NCBI GenBank assembly: GCA_003132165.1
Contig: PKWW01000033.1
Location: forward strand, 37,036-101,035
Reading direction: 5' to 3'
DNA length: 64,000 nucleotides
DNA from: Acidimicrobiaceae bacterium
GTDB taxonomy: Bacteria > Actinomycetota > Acidimicrobiia > Acidimicrobiales > RAAP-2
In this document: one piece after another, positions 1 through 9,170 of the stretch
Position numbering within the stretch: position 1 is the stretch's first letter
Layout of the letters: every line of letters begins with the position of its first letter
Program-made: the position numbers and the translations under genes
The notes under the pieces: generated by a model
Databases searched by the model: none
Told to the model about the DNA's origin: nothing
What the model saw: the letters and a program-made list of their open reading frames with translations, nothing else

Positions 1-392
1 GATGGGAGTACGCATGGAGCACGGTTGATCACCCGACGTGAACGCTCGCTCTTGTTCGGCGCTGGCGGCGCCGAGCACATTTGTCGAGTCGCCAACTAAG
101 GTCGAAGATGCTGCTTCGCAACTATGGTGACAACCTCGAACCAAGGATTGCAACATGGTCAAAGAACCTGTTCTCACCGTGACAACCGCTGGCGACCGGG
201 CCGGTCGGGCCAGTTGGCGTGTTCCATCGGGGAATGCGATCGTGCACGGTGACGACAAGGTGCGTGACGGGCGGTATCAGGTCTTGTCGCGAACGGAAGT
301 TTCGGGTCCCTGGCTGGGATTCGACCGACGTGTCGTTCGTGGCCTGTCGTGATCACAATCATCTTCAACGCACAGAGAAGGAAAGAGGAAGC
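1..392. other. Left-edge region without a supported gene
   Basis: No recognisable gene. A 65-codon reading frame at 155-352 has a fair Shine-Dalgarno (AAGGA at 143-147) but its product resembles nothing I know, so it is not called. The 3' end of this stretch supplies the ribosome-binding site of the gene at 393. Confidence 0.5.
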
Positions 393-1052
393 ATGAAAAT
401 AGGAATCATTGGTGCCGGCAACATAGGCGGAACACTCACTCGTCGCTTGACCCAGTTGGGCCACGAAGTGACCGTGGCGAATTCACGCGGGCCCGAGACG
501 CTGACTGAACTCGCTCACGAGACCGGGGCCACGGCGGTGAAGTTCAACGAGGCGGCGAACGGGGCGTCCATCGTGATCGTCACCATTCCCGAGAAGAATG
601 TGCCGCAACTTCCGACGGGGGTCCTCGCTGGCGCCGCGGATGACGCGGTCTTCATCGATACGGGCAACTATTACCCACAACAGCGCGACGGACTCATCGC
701 CGAGATCGAATCGGGCGTGGCCGAGAGCCGTTGGGTTTCCCAGTTGCTCGGCGTGCCGGTCATCAAGGCCTTCAACGGTATCCAGGCCCCACACCTGCTC
801 GACAAGGGACTGCCCGAAGGAACGCCTCAACGAATCGCGCTGCCCGTGGCGGGCGATGACGCGCGAGCGAAGAAGATCGTGATGGACCTGGTGAACGAGT
901 TGGGCTTCGACCCGGTCGACGCCGGGAGCCTCGACGAATCATGGCGCCAGCAGCCGGGCAGCCCCGTCTACGGTCGCGACTTCGATGCCGAAGGCGTTCG
1001 ACGCGCACTGAGTGAGGCATCACCCGTACGAGCTCCGGAGTGGAAAGCATGA
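393..1052 (+). CDS. NAD(P)-binding oxidoreductase of the F420:NADP-reductase-like family
   Basis: Predicted 219-residue Rossmann-fold protein of the NADP/F420 oxidoreductase family; the substrate is unknown. The dinucleotide motif GAGNIG lies at residues 7-12, and an N-S-R segment after the second beta strand (around residue 33) is the usual 2'-phosphate contact for NADP. The ATG at 393 is preferred over upstream codons because GAAAGAGGA sits at 381-389 and the protein then begins at the first beta strand of the fold. The stop overlaps the cysK start (ATGA), so the two are probably co-translated. A role linked to cysteine synthesis is inferred from position only; family members also act on unrelated substrates. 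Confidence 0.85.
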   Translation: MKIGIIGAGNIGGTLTRRLTQLGHEVTVANSRGPETLTELAHETGATAVKFNEAANGASIVIVTIPEKNVPQLPTGVLAGAADDAVFIDTGNYYPQQRDGLIAEIESGVAESRWVSQLLGVPVIKAFNGIQAPHLLDKGLPEGTPQRIALPVAGDDARAKKIVMDLVNELGFDPVDAGSLDESWRQQPGSPVYGRDFDAEGVRRALSEASPVRAPEWKA

Positions 1053-1981
1053 AGATCGCCAACGACATCACCGAGCTCGTCGGCAACACTCCGCTCGTAG
1101 GGCTGCGCCGACTCACCAACGTCGGCGACGCGCGCGTCGTGGCGAAATTGGAGTACTTCAATCCCGCCCACAGCGTGAAGGACCGCATCGGTGTCGCCAT
1201 GATTGACGCCGCCGAGCGAGCGGGCCTGATTGGACCCGAAACGATCATCCTCGAACCCACGAGTGGCAACACCGGCATTGCACTGGCGATGGTGTGCGCC
1301 GCGCGTGGCTACCGGTGCGCATTCACGATGCCCGAGACGATGAGCAAAGAGAGACGGGCACTGCTGCGCGGCTACGGGGCCGAACTCATCCTGACTCCCG
1401 GACCCGACGGCATGGCGGGCGCTATAGGGAAAGCCGAGGAGCTTGCGGCGGGTGATCCCCGCTATCTCATCCTTCAACAGTTCGAGAATCCGGCCAACCC
1501 GGCGATTCACCGTGCGACGACGGCGCTCGAGATCTGGAACGACACGGACGGCGAGGTCGACTTCGTCGTTGCGGGCGTCGGAACCGGAGGGACCCTCACC
1601 GGTGTGGGGGAGAGGTTGAAGGAACTCAAACCCTCAGTGCAGATGATTGCGGTCGAGCCGGCCGCATCTGCGGTGTTGTCGGGCGGCCCGAAGGGTCCTC
1701 ACCCGATTCAGGGCATCGGGGCCGGTTTCATACCCAAGATCCTCGATCTGTCAGTCATCGACGAGATTGTCACGGTCGAGAACGAGGACGCGTTCGCCAT
1801 CGCGCACCGCGCCGCGCGCGAAGAGGGGCTGCTCGTCGGGATTTCGTCCGGAGCGGCGATCTGGGCCGCACTTCAAGTGGCGGCACGATCCGAGAACAAG
1901 GGGAAGATGATCGTGGTGATCGTTCCTTCATTCGGCGAGCGCTACCTCTCGACGCCGCTCTTCGAAGGGCTGGGCGATTGA
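1049..1981 (+). CDS. cysK: Cysteine synthase (O-acetylserine sulfhydrylase)
   Basis: PLP enzyme that makes cysteine from O-acetylserine and sulfide in the cytoplasm. The 310-residue product has the family length. The PLP lysine is in NPAHSVKDR (Lys44), the phosphate/substrate loop PTSGNTGIA at 70-78, and the serine-rich PLP-ring contact in GISSGAA near the C terminus. The ATG at 1049 is chosen over GTG at 1040 because GGAG at 1037-1040 is spaced for it and because the protein then begins at the conserved N terminus. It overlaps the upstream stop by ATGA and the downstream cysE start by TTGA, giving a tightly coupled three-gene operon. Confidence 0.95.
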   Translation: MKIANDITELVGNTPLVGLRRLTNVGDARVVAKLEYFNPAHSVKDRIGVAMIDAAERAGLIGPETIILEPTSGNTGIALAMVCAARGYRCAFTMPETMSKERRALLRGYGAELILTPGPDGMAGAIGKAEELAAGDPRYLILQQFENPANPAIHRATTALEIWNDTDGEVDFVVAGVGTGGTLTGVGERLKELKPSVQMIAVEPAASAVLSGGPKGPHPIQGIGAGFIPKILDLSVIDEIVTVENEDAFAIAHRAAREEGLLVGISSGAAIWAALQVAARSENKGKMIVVIVPSFGERYLSTPLFEGLGD

Positions 1982-2685
1982 GGGTGCTGAGTTCTCTTCG
2001 AGGTGATCTGCAATCAGTGCTCGATCGTGACCCTGCGGCCAGGTCGATGATCGAAGTGGCGGTCTGCTACTCGGGCGTGCACGCGCTGTGGGGACATCGA
2101 GTGAACCACTGGCTCTGGAAGAAGGACATCAAACTCCTGGCCCGTGCCGGCTCGAGCTTCACGCGGCTACTCACGGGAGTCGAGATCCATCCTGGGGCGG
2201 TCCTCGGAGCGCGGGTCTTCATTGACCACGCATCAGGTGTCGTGATAGGCGAAACGGCTGAAGTGGGCGACGACGTGACCATCTACCAGGGCGTCACGCT
2301 GGGTGGTACCAGTCTTATGCATATGAAGCGACATCCGACCATTGGTAATCGGGTCACCATCGGCGCGGGGGCCAAGATCCTCGGTCCGATCACCATTGGG
2401 GACGACTGCCGCATCGGCGCCAATGCCGTGGTCGTCAAGTCCGCGCCGCCCAACTCGGTGGTCATCGGCGTCCCGGGCCAGATCATCTCGCGGGGCAGTC
2501 CGGCGGTGCAGGTGAATCGACCCGACCTCGAGTCGGTGTTGATGCCGGACTTGCTCGGCTCGAGCGTGCAGTCGCTACTTGGTCGCGTTGACGCGCTCGA
2601 AACGATGCTGAAAGGACGCGCCTCTCATCAAGACAGGCGTCAATCTGACGAGGGGCTGTGGTCCGGGGACGACTTCTCGATCTGA
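1978..2685 (+). CDS. cysE: Serine O-acetyltransferase
   Basis: Makes O-acetylserine from serine and acetyl-CoA, the substrate of the adjacent CysK. The 235-residue protein has the helical N-terminal domain with the DPAARS segment, then a left-handed beta-helix of hexapeptide repeats over roughly residues 60-170, including the [20 protein letters not shown] and LGGTS segments characteristic of the family. The start is TTG 1978, which overlaps the cysK stop (TTGA) with GAAGGG about 10 nt upstream; GTG 1984 is the alternative. The last ~50 residues form a variable tail beyond the helix. CysE-CysK adjacency fits the cysteine synthase complex. Confidence 0.94.
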   Translation: MRVLSSLRGDLQSVLDRDPAARSMIEVAVCYSGVHALWGHRVNHWLWKKDIKLLARAGSSFTRLLTGVEIHPGAVLGARVFIDHASGVVIGETAEVGDDVTIYQGVTLGGTSLMHMKRHPTIGNRVTIGAGAKILGPITIGDDCRIGANAVVVKSAPPNSVVIGVPGQIISRGSPAVQVNRPDLESVLMPDLLGSSVQSLLGRVDALETMLKGRASHQDRRQSDEGLWSGDDFSI

Positions 2686-2736
2686 GGCGAGAACTGCCAC
2701 GCTCGATCGTGACGTGGTCATCAGCGATTCAAAGGT

Positions 2737-3363
2737 TCAAGGACGATCAGCGAGAATCGTTAGTCCTTCGCCGGACAGATCCTGATGCGAATCCTTGCGC
2801 CCGGTCATCGCGAGAATCAATGACTGCAGAGGCCCCGTTACTTGGGGGCCCGTGCCGTGGGACCAGGTGGCGTCGGTCGCACGAAGCGTGAGGCCCGCGA
2901 TTCGACGCTTCGACCCGATGAGCAGGTTTGAATCCTTCCAACTATCCGCGAGCGTCACGAGTGCTGCCTGGGGCGATTGGTGGACGAGTCCGAGGGGACG
3001 ACGTATGTCGTCACCGTGCACGACGATCTCGCCCAGCATGGCCATGACGGGCGCCGGGGGATGATTGGTCGTCGTCGTGCGGTCACGAAGGCGTTGAACG
3101 AGCTCGTCGGGCCTCACCAGGGCCATGTTTCTGGCCCCTCGTTCGGTGAAGACATTGAACTTGAAGCCCGCAGCGATGAGTTCACGAAAGAAGTTGAACG
3201 GTGTCTGCTCAGCCGCGGCGACCACGTGGCCCACGGTCTCGTGCACCGACCAGCCCTCGCACCACGACGGCGCCTCCCACTGTTCTCTCGTCAGTGACGC
3301 CAGCGTCACCGCGAGGTCGGCTCGCTCGGTGTGGATGTACTGCCAGATCTCCTTGGACTTCAT
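2737..3363 (-). CDS. Maleylpyruvate isomerase-family mycothiol-type enzyme (DinB-like fold)
   Basis: A 208-residue protein with the N-terminal MDMPI/DinB-like four-helix domain. The expected metal ligands are visible: a histidine in the WSVHETVGH segment (His46) and the E-x3-H pair in GEIVVHGDD (Glu112, His116). Members use a divalent metal and often mycothiol as cofactor; the substrate here is unknown. The start at 3363 is set by GAGAAGGAG just upstream, although the frame stays open further 5'. It is third in an operon behind arsR and an SRPBCC gene, so it is probably under ArsR control. Confidence 0.8.
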   Translation of the reverse strand: MKSKEIWQYIHTERADLAVTLASLTREQWEAPSWCEGWSVHETVGHVVAAAEQTPFNFFRELIAAGFKFNVFTERGARNMALVRPDELVQRLRDRTTTTNHPPAPVMAMLGEIVVHGDDIRRPLGLVHQSPQAALVTLADSWKDSNLLIGSKRRIAGLTLRATDATWSHGTGPQVTGPLQSLILAMTGRKDSHQDLSGEGLTILADRP

Positions 3364-3394
3364 GGTTGGCCGCTCCTTCTCTCGCTGGACGGTG

Positions 3395-3835
3395 TCATTC
3401 GGCGAGGTCGGGCCGGTCAGGTCCGGGGTCGATACCGGCGAGGACTTTCTCGAGCCGTGCGAGGTAGTAGTTCCATCCTCCGAGGTGATCGTTGATGGCG
3501 TCGTCGGGCAACCCGCGGTGGACGAGTCGAAGCAGCGTACCCTCATCCGAGGGTGTCAGGGTGATCTCGACCTCACTGGATCCGGCCGGGATTGGGTGGC
3601 CCGGAAGGTCCCAGCCGAAGGTGAAGACCACTTTCTGGTCGCGGATCACTTCCACGTACTCGCCCGCGCTCGGGTTTACCCCGGCGCACAGTACCCGAAA
3701 CTCACCTCCGGGCACCGGATTGAGTGACGCTTCAGAACCCATCCATTTCACCAAAAAGGCCGGATCCACCAGGTAGGGGAAGATGGTGGATGGCGAGGCC
3801 TTGATCGTCACTTCCTTCACGGCGTCGGTGCACAT
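3395..3835 (-). CDS. SRPBCC / AHSA1-domain protein
   Basis: A 146-residue START-like (Bet v1-type) hydrophobic-pocket protein of the AHSA1 group. Typical features are the N-terminal strand with ASPSTIFPYLVDPAFLVKWMG, the central GGEFRV strand and the C-terminal helix GGWNYYLARLE. The start at 3835 lies 19 nt inside the upstream arsR reading frame, so translation is likely coupled. ArsR-AHSA1 pairs are common in actinobacteria; the ligand is unknown. A second gene of the same superfamily, frameshifted, lies on the other side of the arsR promoter. Confidence 0.88.
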   Translation of the reverse strand: MCTDAVKEVTIKASPSTIFPYLVDPAFLVKWMGSEASLNPVPGGEFRVLCAGVNPSAGEYVEVIRDQKVVFTFGWDLPGHPIPAGSSEVEITLTPSDEGTLLRLVHRGLPDDAINDHLGGWNYYLARLEKVLAGIDPGPDRPDLAE

Positions 3836-4149
3836 TGGTTGCCTTTCGCTTGTTGATCCGATTCTGCAAGGTCGCGCAGTTTCTCGAGGCTGTTGGTCCA
3901 AAAGGAGTCGATGAAATCCTTCAGCTTCGCGACCTCACCTCTATTGACTGAGTAGAGACGTCGGGTCCCCGCGTGTCGTTCATGCACCAGCCCCGAACGA
4001 CGAAGTACGCCCAGATGCTGGGAAATGGCCGAGCGTGTGACGCCAGGAAAGTGGCTGGCTATCTCGCTGGCGCCGAGTTCGTCCGACCATACGAGCCGGA
4101 TGATCTCGCATCGCTTCGGCTCACCCAAGATCTTTAGCATCGTGTCCAT
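3817..4149 (-). CDS. ArsR-family winged-helix repressor
   Basis: A 110-residue helix-turn-helix regulator. The recognition region is SAISQHLGVLRRSGLV (about residues 40-55), followed by the beta wing HAGTRRLYSVN. I see no cysteine metal site of the ArsR/SmtB type, which suits the metal-independent group that pairs with AHSA1 genes. The ATG at 4149 lies 6 nt after a -10 box, so the mRNA is probably leaderless. The gene overlaps the SRPBCC gene and heads the operon. A 7-bp inverted repeat around the core promoter suggests autorepression. Confidence 0.9.
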   Translation of the reverse strand: MDTMLKILGEPKRCEIIRLVWSDELGASEIASHFPGVTRSAISQHLGVLRRSGLVHERHAGTRRLYSVNRGEVAKLKDFIDSFWTNSLEKLRDLAESDQQAKGNQCAPTP

Positions 4150-4190
4150 GCTCGTATGTTAGTTATGCCTTACGCAAGTGTCAACTAACA
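4150..4190 (-). promoter_or_regulatory. arsR promoter with flanking inverted-repeat operator
   Basis: Reading the minus strand, a consensus -35 TTGACA (4184-4179), a 17-nt spacer and -10 TAACAT (4161-4156) lie exactly 6 nt before the arsR ATG. The perfect inverted repeat GTTAGTT (4189-4183) / AACTAAC (4164-4158) overlaps both boxes, a plausible site for ArsR autoregulation. The same operator could affect the divergent gene at 4251. Confidence 0.75.
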
Positions 4191-4250
4191 ATAGAATTGG
4201 TTGAGTATCGAGGGTTTTCGATGGCTCGGCTGAGCGGAGAGACGGGAGCG

Positions 4251-4641
4251 ATGTCCTACGACTACGAAGTCACCGCCGTGATCCCCGCTTCGCCAGAGAC
4301 CTTGTTCGAGGCTTGGATGAACGGCGAGATTCATTTGGAGATGACTGGTGGAGCGGCGGGCATCGACCCAAGAGTTGGCGGTGACTTCACGACGTGGGGC
4401 GGCTGCATCCAAAGGTCGACGATTGAACCACTCGCACCCACGCACATAGTCCAGGCGTGGCGCAGGGCCGACTTCGCGGAGAATCATGTTGATTCCATCA
4501 TCGAAGTGGCCTTTGCGGCGATCGACGTAGGAGCCGCCATCGTGATCCGCAACTCGTTGGTCCGTTGGGACCTCGTGACTTCGAAGCTGGTGGCTGGCGT
4601 GACAACTACTTCATTCGTGCGCGCGCTTTGGTTCGTCCTGA
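4251..4641 (+). pseudogene. SRPBCC/AHSA1-domain gene with a -1 frameshift
   Basis: The reading frame from ATG 4251 (GGAGAG at 4236-4241) matches the AHSA1 family up to the strand ending in IVIRNSL. The family's C-terminal helix is then found in another frame, reading RDFEAGGWRDNYFIRARF and ending at TGA 4639-4641. Loss of one base near 4560 explains the switch; unshifted, the frame runs on to 4664 with unrelated sequence. The product would lose its closing helix. It is divergent from arsR. This is either a true mutation or a base-calling error. Confidence 0.75.
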
Positions 4642-4665
4642 CGACAGTTTCCGGAGTCCTATAGT
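4638..4665 (+). promoter_or_regulatory. Candidate promoter of the nitronate monooxygenase gene
   Basis: CTGACG (4638-4643), a 16-nt spacer and TATAGT (4660-4665) resemble a sigma-70-type promoter. Transcription would begin about 35-40 nt before ATG 4708, which has GGGAGG in its leader. Confidence 0.5.
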
Positions 4666-4707
4666 CGAGTCGGATTACCCGGATTCGTCCGACCACTGGG
4701 AGGCTCG

Positions 4708-5859
4708 ATGAAAACCGCCATAACTGACATGTTCGGAATCGATGTACCGATTCTGGCGTTCACACACTGTCGTGATGTGGTGGCGGCGGTGACGAAGGCC
4801 GGGGGGATGGGTGTACTCGGTGCCGTGGCGCACTCACCCGAACAACTGGAGATAGACCTGGCGTGGATTGAGGCCGAGGTGGGAGGCCGCCCGTACGGCA
4901 TTGACCTCATCGTGCCCGCGAAGTACGCCGGTTCTGACGGAGGCGGCTACACCCTTGACGACATCCGTCAGCTGATCCCCGATGAGCACATTGCGTACGT
5001 CAACGACATACTCAAGCGCTACGACGTTCCGCTACTGTCCGAGGGCGAGCCCGCTTCAGGGGAGTCGGGTCGTGGCGTCGAAGCGGGTGGCGTCGCCCCG
5101 TTTTCGGCGAGTCAGGCGGACCCACTCCTCGAGATCGCGTTGGCGCACCTTCCTTCGCTCGTGGTGAACGCGCTCGGCCCGCCGCCGCCGCACATGATCG
5201 AACGTGTAAAAGAGGAAGGTCGCCTGCTCGGCGCGCTCGCCGGCAAGGCCCAGCACGCCGAGCGGCACGTGAACGCGGGCGTCGATCTGATCATTGCCCA
5301 GGGCGCGGAAGCGGGTGGTCACACCGGCGAGATCGGCTCCATGGTGTTGATCCCCGAAATCGTCGACGCGGTCGCGCCGGTGCCGGTGCTCGGCGCCGGT
5401 GGAATCGGGCGCGGACGCCAGATGGCCGCCGCCATGGCGCTGGGCGCCCAGGGCGTCTGGTGCGGTTCGGTGTGGTTGACGACCGAAGAGGCTGAGACGC
5501 ACCCCGTCGTCAAGCAGAAGTTCCTCGCCGCCACATCCTCTGACACGGTACGTTCGAGGTCGCGAACCGGCAAGCCAGCGCGTCAATTGCGCACGGCCTG
5601 GACTGATGAATGGGACGACCCGACGACCCCACAACCACTCGGTATGCCCCTGCAGCCAATCCTGGTCAACGAGGCGCTTGCCCGTATAGATCGCGCGGCG
5701 TATCGGCCGGGCTCGGGCGCTGAAAAACTGGCCAATTATTTCGTCGGTCAGATCGTCGGGACGATGAACGAGACCAAGACCTCCGCACAGGTCGTGTTCG
5801 AAATGATTGACGAGTTCATCGAGACCGTGCAGAGTCTCGCTCGCCAACTTGAGGGCTGA
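4708..5859 (+). CDS. Nitronate monooxygenase / 2-nitropropane dioxygenase-like FMN enzyme
   Basis: A 383-residue TIM-barrel flavoprotein that would oxidise alkyl nitronates or a related carbanion substrate. Family marks are the N-terminal FGIDVPILAF strand, the KAGGMGVLGA loop, the FMN-binding segment IAQGAEAGGHTGEIGS and the phosphate loop VLGAGGIGRGRQMAAAMALGAQGV. The length is at the upper end for the family, mainly through a 40-residue region around residues 105-145. GGGAGG precedes the ATG. It appears monocistronic; the next gene has its own upstream region. Confidence 0.88.
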   Translation: MKTAITDMFGIDVPILAFTHCRDVVAAVTKAGGMGVLGAVAHSPEQLEIDLAWIEAEVGGRPYGIDLIVPAKYAGSDGGGYTLDDIRQLIPDEHIAYVNDILKRYDVPLLSEGEPASGESGRGVEAGGVAPFSASQADPLLEIALAHLPSLVVNALGPPPPHMIERVKEEGRLLGALAGKAQHAERHVNAGVDLIIAQGAEAGGHTGEIGSMVLIPEIVDAVAPVPVLGAGGIGRGRQMAAAMALGAQGVWCGSVWLTTEEAETHPVVKQKFLAATSSDTVRSRSRTGKPARQLRTAWTDEWDDPTTPQPLGMPLQPILVNEALARIDRAAYRPGSGAEKLANYFVGQIVGTMNETKTSAQVVFEMIDEFIETVQSLARQLEG

Positions 5860-5957
5860 CCAAGCGACGTTTCGCCACTGGTGGTCGACGGGCACAATTC
5901 GGGGCGGACCAGTCCTGACAGATTTCGATAGGCAATGCTACGAAGTAAGTTTTGCTG

Positions 5958-7013
5958 ATGAAACGATTTCCTTCTTTGATCATGGTCGCGGCCTTTGCGG
6001 CGTCGTCGCTCGTGGCGACGAGCGCGTTCGCCGATACGACGACCTCGACGAGCACCACCACGACGACAGTCGAATCGTCGACCACGACAACAACGTCACC
6101 CTCGACGACCACGACCGTGAAGCCCGTGTACGTCGACCCGCTGACCGGCAAGGCGGATCCGTCGAGGCTCACCAAGCGCCGCTCGGCACTGACCGTCAAG
6201 ATCGACAACACGCCCCAGGCGAGGCCGCAGTACGGCATTGACAAGGCCGACGTCGTGTATGAAGAGATCGTCGAGGGAGGCATCACCCGATTGGCGGCGA
6301 TCTTCAACTCGCAACTGCCGACCAAGGTGGGACCAGTCCGGTCGGTTCGCCGCACCGACCGCGAGATCGTCTACCCCATTGGAGGCATCTTCGCGTTCTC
6401 CGGTGGCGCGCAGTACGCGATCCAGAGCATTGTGACGGCCCCGGTGAAGCTCTACGACCAGTCAAGTGCGGGCTCGGCGATGTTCCGTGATCCGAATCGC
6501 TACGCCCCGCACAATTTGTACGCGAACGCGCAGGCCCTGATGGCCATGGGCGGCGGCAAACCCAAGCCACCACAGGCGCTCTTCACGTACCAGTCGGGCC
6601 ACCCGCAGGCCCTCGGTTCCAAGGTCAAGTCCTTCGTCGTTGGTTTCGCCTCGGGCTACGCCACTTCGTATTCGTGGGACGCCAAGACGACCTCGTGGGA
6701 CCGTTCCATCTTCGGCTACCCAGACGTGACCGCCGACGGCGTGCACCTGTCGCCGAAGAACGTGATCGTCATGAGCGTGCACTACAAGGGCGGTGTCGGC
6801 GTCGAGGGTTCGCAAGCGGTGCTCACGGGCTCGGGCTTGGCCGAGGTTTTTACTGACGGGACCGTCCAGCGTGCGAAGTGGTCGCGGACCAGTCTCACTA
6901 AACCAATTGTCTACAAGAACCTCTACGGTCAGGTGATCGCGCTCACGCCGGGTCAGACATGGGTTGATCTCTTGGACGTCTCGGAGCACACGACGGTCAC
7001 CACCGCGAAATAA
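5958..7013 (+). CDS. Secreted DUF3048-domain protein
   Basis: A 351-residue exported protein. The N terminus is a signal peptide (KRF, hydrophobic stretch to about residue 20, cleavage near TSAFA), followed by a roughly 35-residue Thr/Ser-rich linker. From residue ~70 the DUF3048 core is recognisable, with VKIDNTPQARPQ, DVVYEEIVEGGITRLAAIF and GPVRSVRRTD. Members of this YerB-related family are extracytoplasmic and of unknown biochemical role. No lipobox cysteine is present, so it is secreted or retained through the linker. ATG 5958 is chosen because AAGTAAG at 5943-5949 is well spaced. Confidence 0.88.
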   Translation: MKRFPSLIMVAAFAASSLVATSAFADTTTSTSTTTTTVESSTTTTTSPSTTTTVKPVYVDPLTGKADPSRLTKRRSALTVKIDNTPQARPQYGIDKADVVYEEIVEGGITRLAAIFNSQLPTKVGPVRSVRRTDREIVYPIGGIFAFSGGAQYAIQSIVTAPVKLYDQSSAGSAMFRDPNRYAPHNLYANAQALMAMGGGKPKPPQALFTYQSGHPQALGSKVKSFVVGFASGYATSYSWDAKTTSWDRSIFGYPDVTADGVHLSPKNVIVMSVHYKGGVGVEGSQAVLTGSGLAEVFTDGTVQRAKWSRTSLTKPIVYKNLYGQVIALTPGQTWVDLLDVSEHTTVTTAK

Positions 7014-7345
7014 TAGGCCCCGTGGTTGGTCAATCGGCGCGACGTTGGCCGGAACGATGTGGTGATCGCAGCGTTCTCAGGAGGGGCGCTGGGTCTCGTT
7101 GCCGTGCCACATAGGGGAGGGCCCCTCGGGAAAACTCGGGACTCGGCGCGTACGGAAGATTCCAATGATCTCCAACCTCAACCATTGTATGCAAGTGAAG
7201 TATTCGGCGCAGACGAGGTCATCTCTTTGAGGTCATCAAGATACATAATGGACGCCAGTACTGTCGTGGCTGCTGCTCATACATCCGCCCTTACGGACCC
7301 GCGAGTCCCTCGATACCGTCGAGCGTGGTCTGGCGAGATTATGAG
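7014..7345. other. Intergenic region, nothing recognised
   Basis: A 332-bp gap between a plus-strand and a minus-strand gene, where a convergent terminator would be expected. I see no long hairpin with a T-tract. A 107-codon open frame on the plus strand has no start signal or family resemblance and is treated as chance. Confidence 0.4.
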
Positions 7346-8119
7346 TTAGTGGAAGAAGCGAACGCACGTGAGCGCCAACGCCAGGACTGCTCCGGCCCAG
7401 CAGAGTGACCGTAATGCCTGTTCGAGCGGTGACAGCATCAATTGTCGGGTGATTGGCGCACTCGATCCGTCGGCGCGAGTGATGGTGCCCTCAACCGATG
7501 TGACTCCCCGGCGCAGGTCACGCGCCGGGGTGGACAGTTGGCGTTGGATGAGCGTGACGAGTGCCCCGAAGGCGGCCGCGAACAACACCGCGAGGTCAAG
7601 TCGATCATGCTGAGCAAAGAACGCAGTGAGGATCGGGAATGCTCCCCACCCGAGAATGAGGACGGTGCTGGTATGGAAGCGCCCACCGAAGAGTTCGAGG
7701 TTGTAGCTCAGCGCGATGAAGACACCCACGGCGATAAACAGCCCCAGGTAGGCGCTGACGAGGACCATACCAACGACCCCGAGCGCCACCGCGACACCAA
7801 CACCAATGCCGGAGGCGGCAATCAACTGCCACGACGGAACTGAAGTCTTGAGCGGCCGTCCGTGGAGCTCGTCCAGACAGTGCGCACCGATTCCCACGGC
7901 GAAAAAGAACGCGACAAGTGTTATCACGAGACGCACGGCATTGACCGGCCCGACGAGACACGCGCCCACGGTGACGAGGGAGAGTTGCAACATCGTGTAG
8001 GGCGGGTGCAGCAGGGTCCACCACTCGCGCAGGCGAGGCCGCGTGACGAAACTTGGCTGGGCGTAGAAGGCGGGCCCACCAACGGACTCCTCGGAGCGAA
8101 TGCTTCGTCGCAGGCTCAA
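7346..8119 (-). CDS. UbiA-like polytopic membrane protein
   Basis: A 257-residue integral membrane protein with about seven hydrophobic segments. The cytoplasmic loop after the second helix reads HCLDELHGRPLKT, reminiscent of the first Asp-rich loop of UbiA-type prenyltransferases (a D-E pair followed by GRPL), though the full NDxxDxxxD motif is absent. The start is TTG 8119, which overlaps the methyltransferase stop (TTGA) with GGGGA about 12 nt upstream. Pairing with a UbiE-like methyltransferase supports a lipid- or isoprenoid-modifying pathway, but that is inference. The product could equally be an unassigned membrane protein. Confidence 0.65.
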   Translation of the reverse strand: MSLRRSIRSEESVGGPAFYAQPSFVTRPRLREWWTLLHPPYTMLQLSLVTVGACLVGPVNAVRLVITLVAFFFAVGIGAHCLDELHGRPLKTSVPSWQLIAASGIGVGVAVALGVVGMVLVSAYLGLFIAVGVFIALSYNLELFGGRFHTSTVLILGWGAFPILTAFFAQHDRLDLAVLFAAAFGALVTLIQRQLSTPARDLRRGVTSVEGTITRADGSSAPITRQLMLSPLEQALRSLCWAGAVLALALTCVRFFH

Positions 8120-8862
8120 CCTGATCGGTATCCCCACATCACAATTCCGCCGCCCAGGCTCATTCGCCGGTATTCGACGTGCTCGATGCCCGCGTGCTCC
8201 CAGGCGTTGACAATCCAGTCGATAGGGTACTTTTTGTAGTGCCGAGCAATACTGGGCCCGAGGAAACGCCCGACGTCCCACCATCCCTTGCCGCCCAAGA
8301 GGTAGCCGGCGACCGGCAAGATCGCTCGCGTATAGAACCACCAGCAGGCGTGCCATCCGACACTTCGCGGCACGGCGAACTCCAGACTGGCGATGACGCC
8401 GCCCGGCTCGACGACGCGTGCGAGTTCTCGCAGGGTCGCTGCGGGGTCGTCAACGTAACGCAGCAGGTAGGTGAAGGTCAAGGCGTCAAAGGTGGCATCA
8501 GCGAAAGGCAGGTCTTGTCCGCGGGCGAGGACGAGGGCGATCCGCTCGGATAGTCCCGCCGCAGTGATGTTGCGTTGGCCCTCGCGAATCATGTCATCGC
8601 TGAGGTCTACTCCGACGATGTGAGCCGACGTCTTGTTCGCAAGTCGCTTGGTCACCGCACACGGTCCGCAAGCGACGTCCAGCACGAGTCGAGGACGCGA
8701 ATCCTCAACGTGACCGACCATTGTCGAACGCCAACGCTGATCTTGACCGAAGGAGAGTAGGTAGGCGAGCAGGTTGTACCGGCGGGGAAGTGGTTTGAAG
8801 AGTTCCCTCGAGAAGTCCGCGGGTGCCGTACGAAGCCACGACCGGACGCCGCGCTCGACCAT
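8116..8862 (-). CDS. UbiE/Coq5-like SAM-dependent methyltransferase
   Basis: A 248-residue class I methyltransferase. The SAM motif I is VLDVACGPCAVTKRLA (around residues 59-74), motif II includes GVDLSDDMI, and the post-I segment FADATFDALTFTYLLRYVDDP fits the UbiE/MenG group. The C-terminal GGIVMWGYRSG also resembles that group. The substrate is not shown; a quinone or prenylated lipid is plausible given the UbiA-like partner translated from the overlapping TTGA. No clear Shine-Dalgarno precedes the ATG at 8862. Confidence 0.8.
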   Translation of the reverse strand: MVERGVRSWLRTAPADFSRELFKPLPRRYNLLAYLLSFGQDQRWRSTMVGHVEDSRPRLVLDVACGPCAVTKRLANKTSAHIVGVDLSDDMIREGQRNITAAGLSERIALVLARGQDLPFADATFDALTFTYLLRYVDDPAATLRELARVVEPGGVIASLEFAVPRSVGWHACWWFYTRAILPVAGYLLGGKGWWDVGRFLGPSIARHYKKYPIDWIVNAWEHAGIEHVEYRRMSLGGGIVMWGYRSG

Positions 8863-9170
8863 CAGCGCGGCCCGCGAGTCAACGCGGTGCTTGAGATCAA
8901 CCCGTGGGTGTCTCCTGCGTTGCCCGTCATCGTCGTTCCCATCCGCTCAGTCTTCTACACGTGGAAGGCGATGGCCTACCTCGTGCCATTTGCGTCACCT
9001 TAACGCGAACGGATGAAACTTGGCCGTTGGCTTGGACCTCGCTCGACCAACGAGAATTTTTAATCGGCAAGGCAAGTTACTTGTTTCGAGCTACACTCGT
9101 CAGTAGTTCCGCTTTTTCTAGAACGCTGCATCTTGCCCTCGTGAAGCGTCGTAACCCGCAAGGAGAACCG

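Noticed and set aside
155-352. 65-codon frame at the left edge with AAGGA site
   Set aside because: No family resemblance or neighbour support; composition does not look clearly coding.
7026-7349. 107-codon plus-strand frame in a gene-free gap
   Set aside because: No start signal, no hydrophobic or motif pattern, and it converges into a real minus-strand gene.
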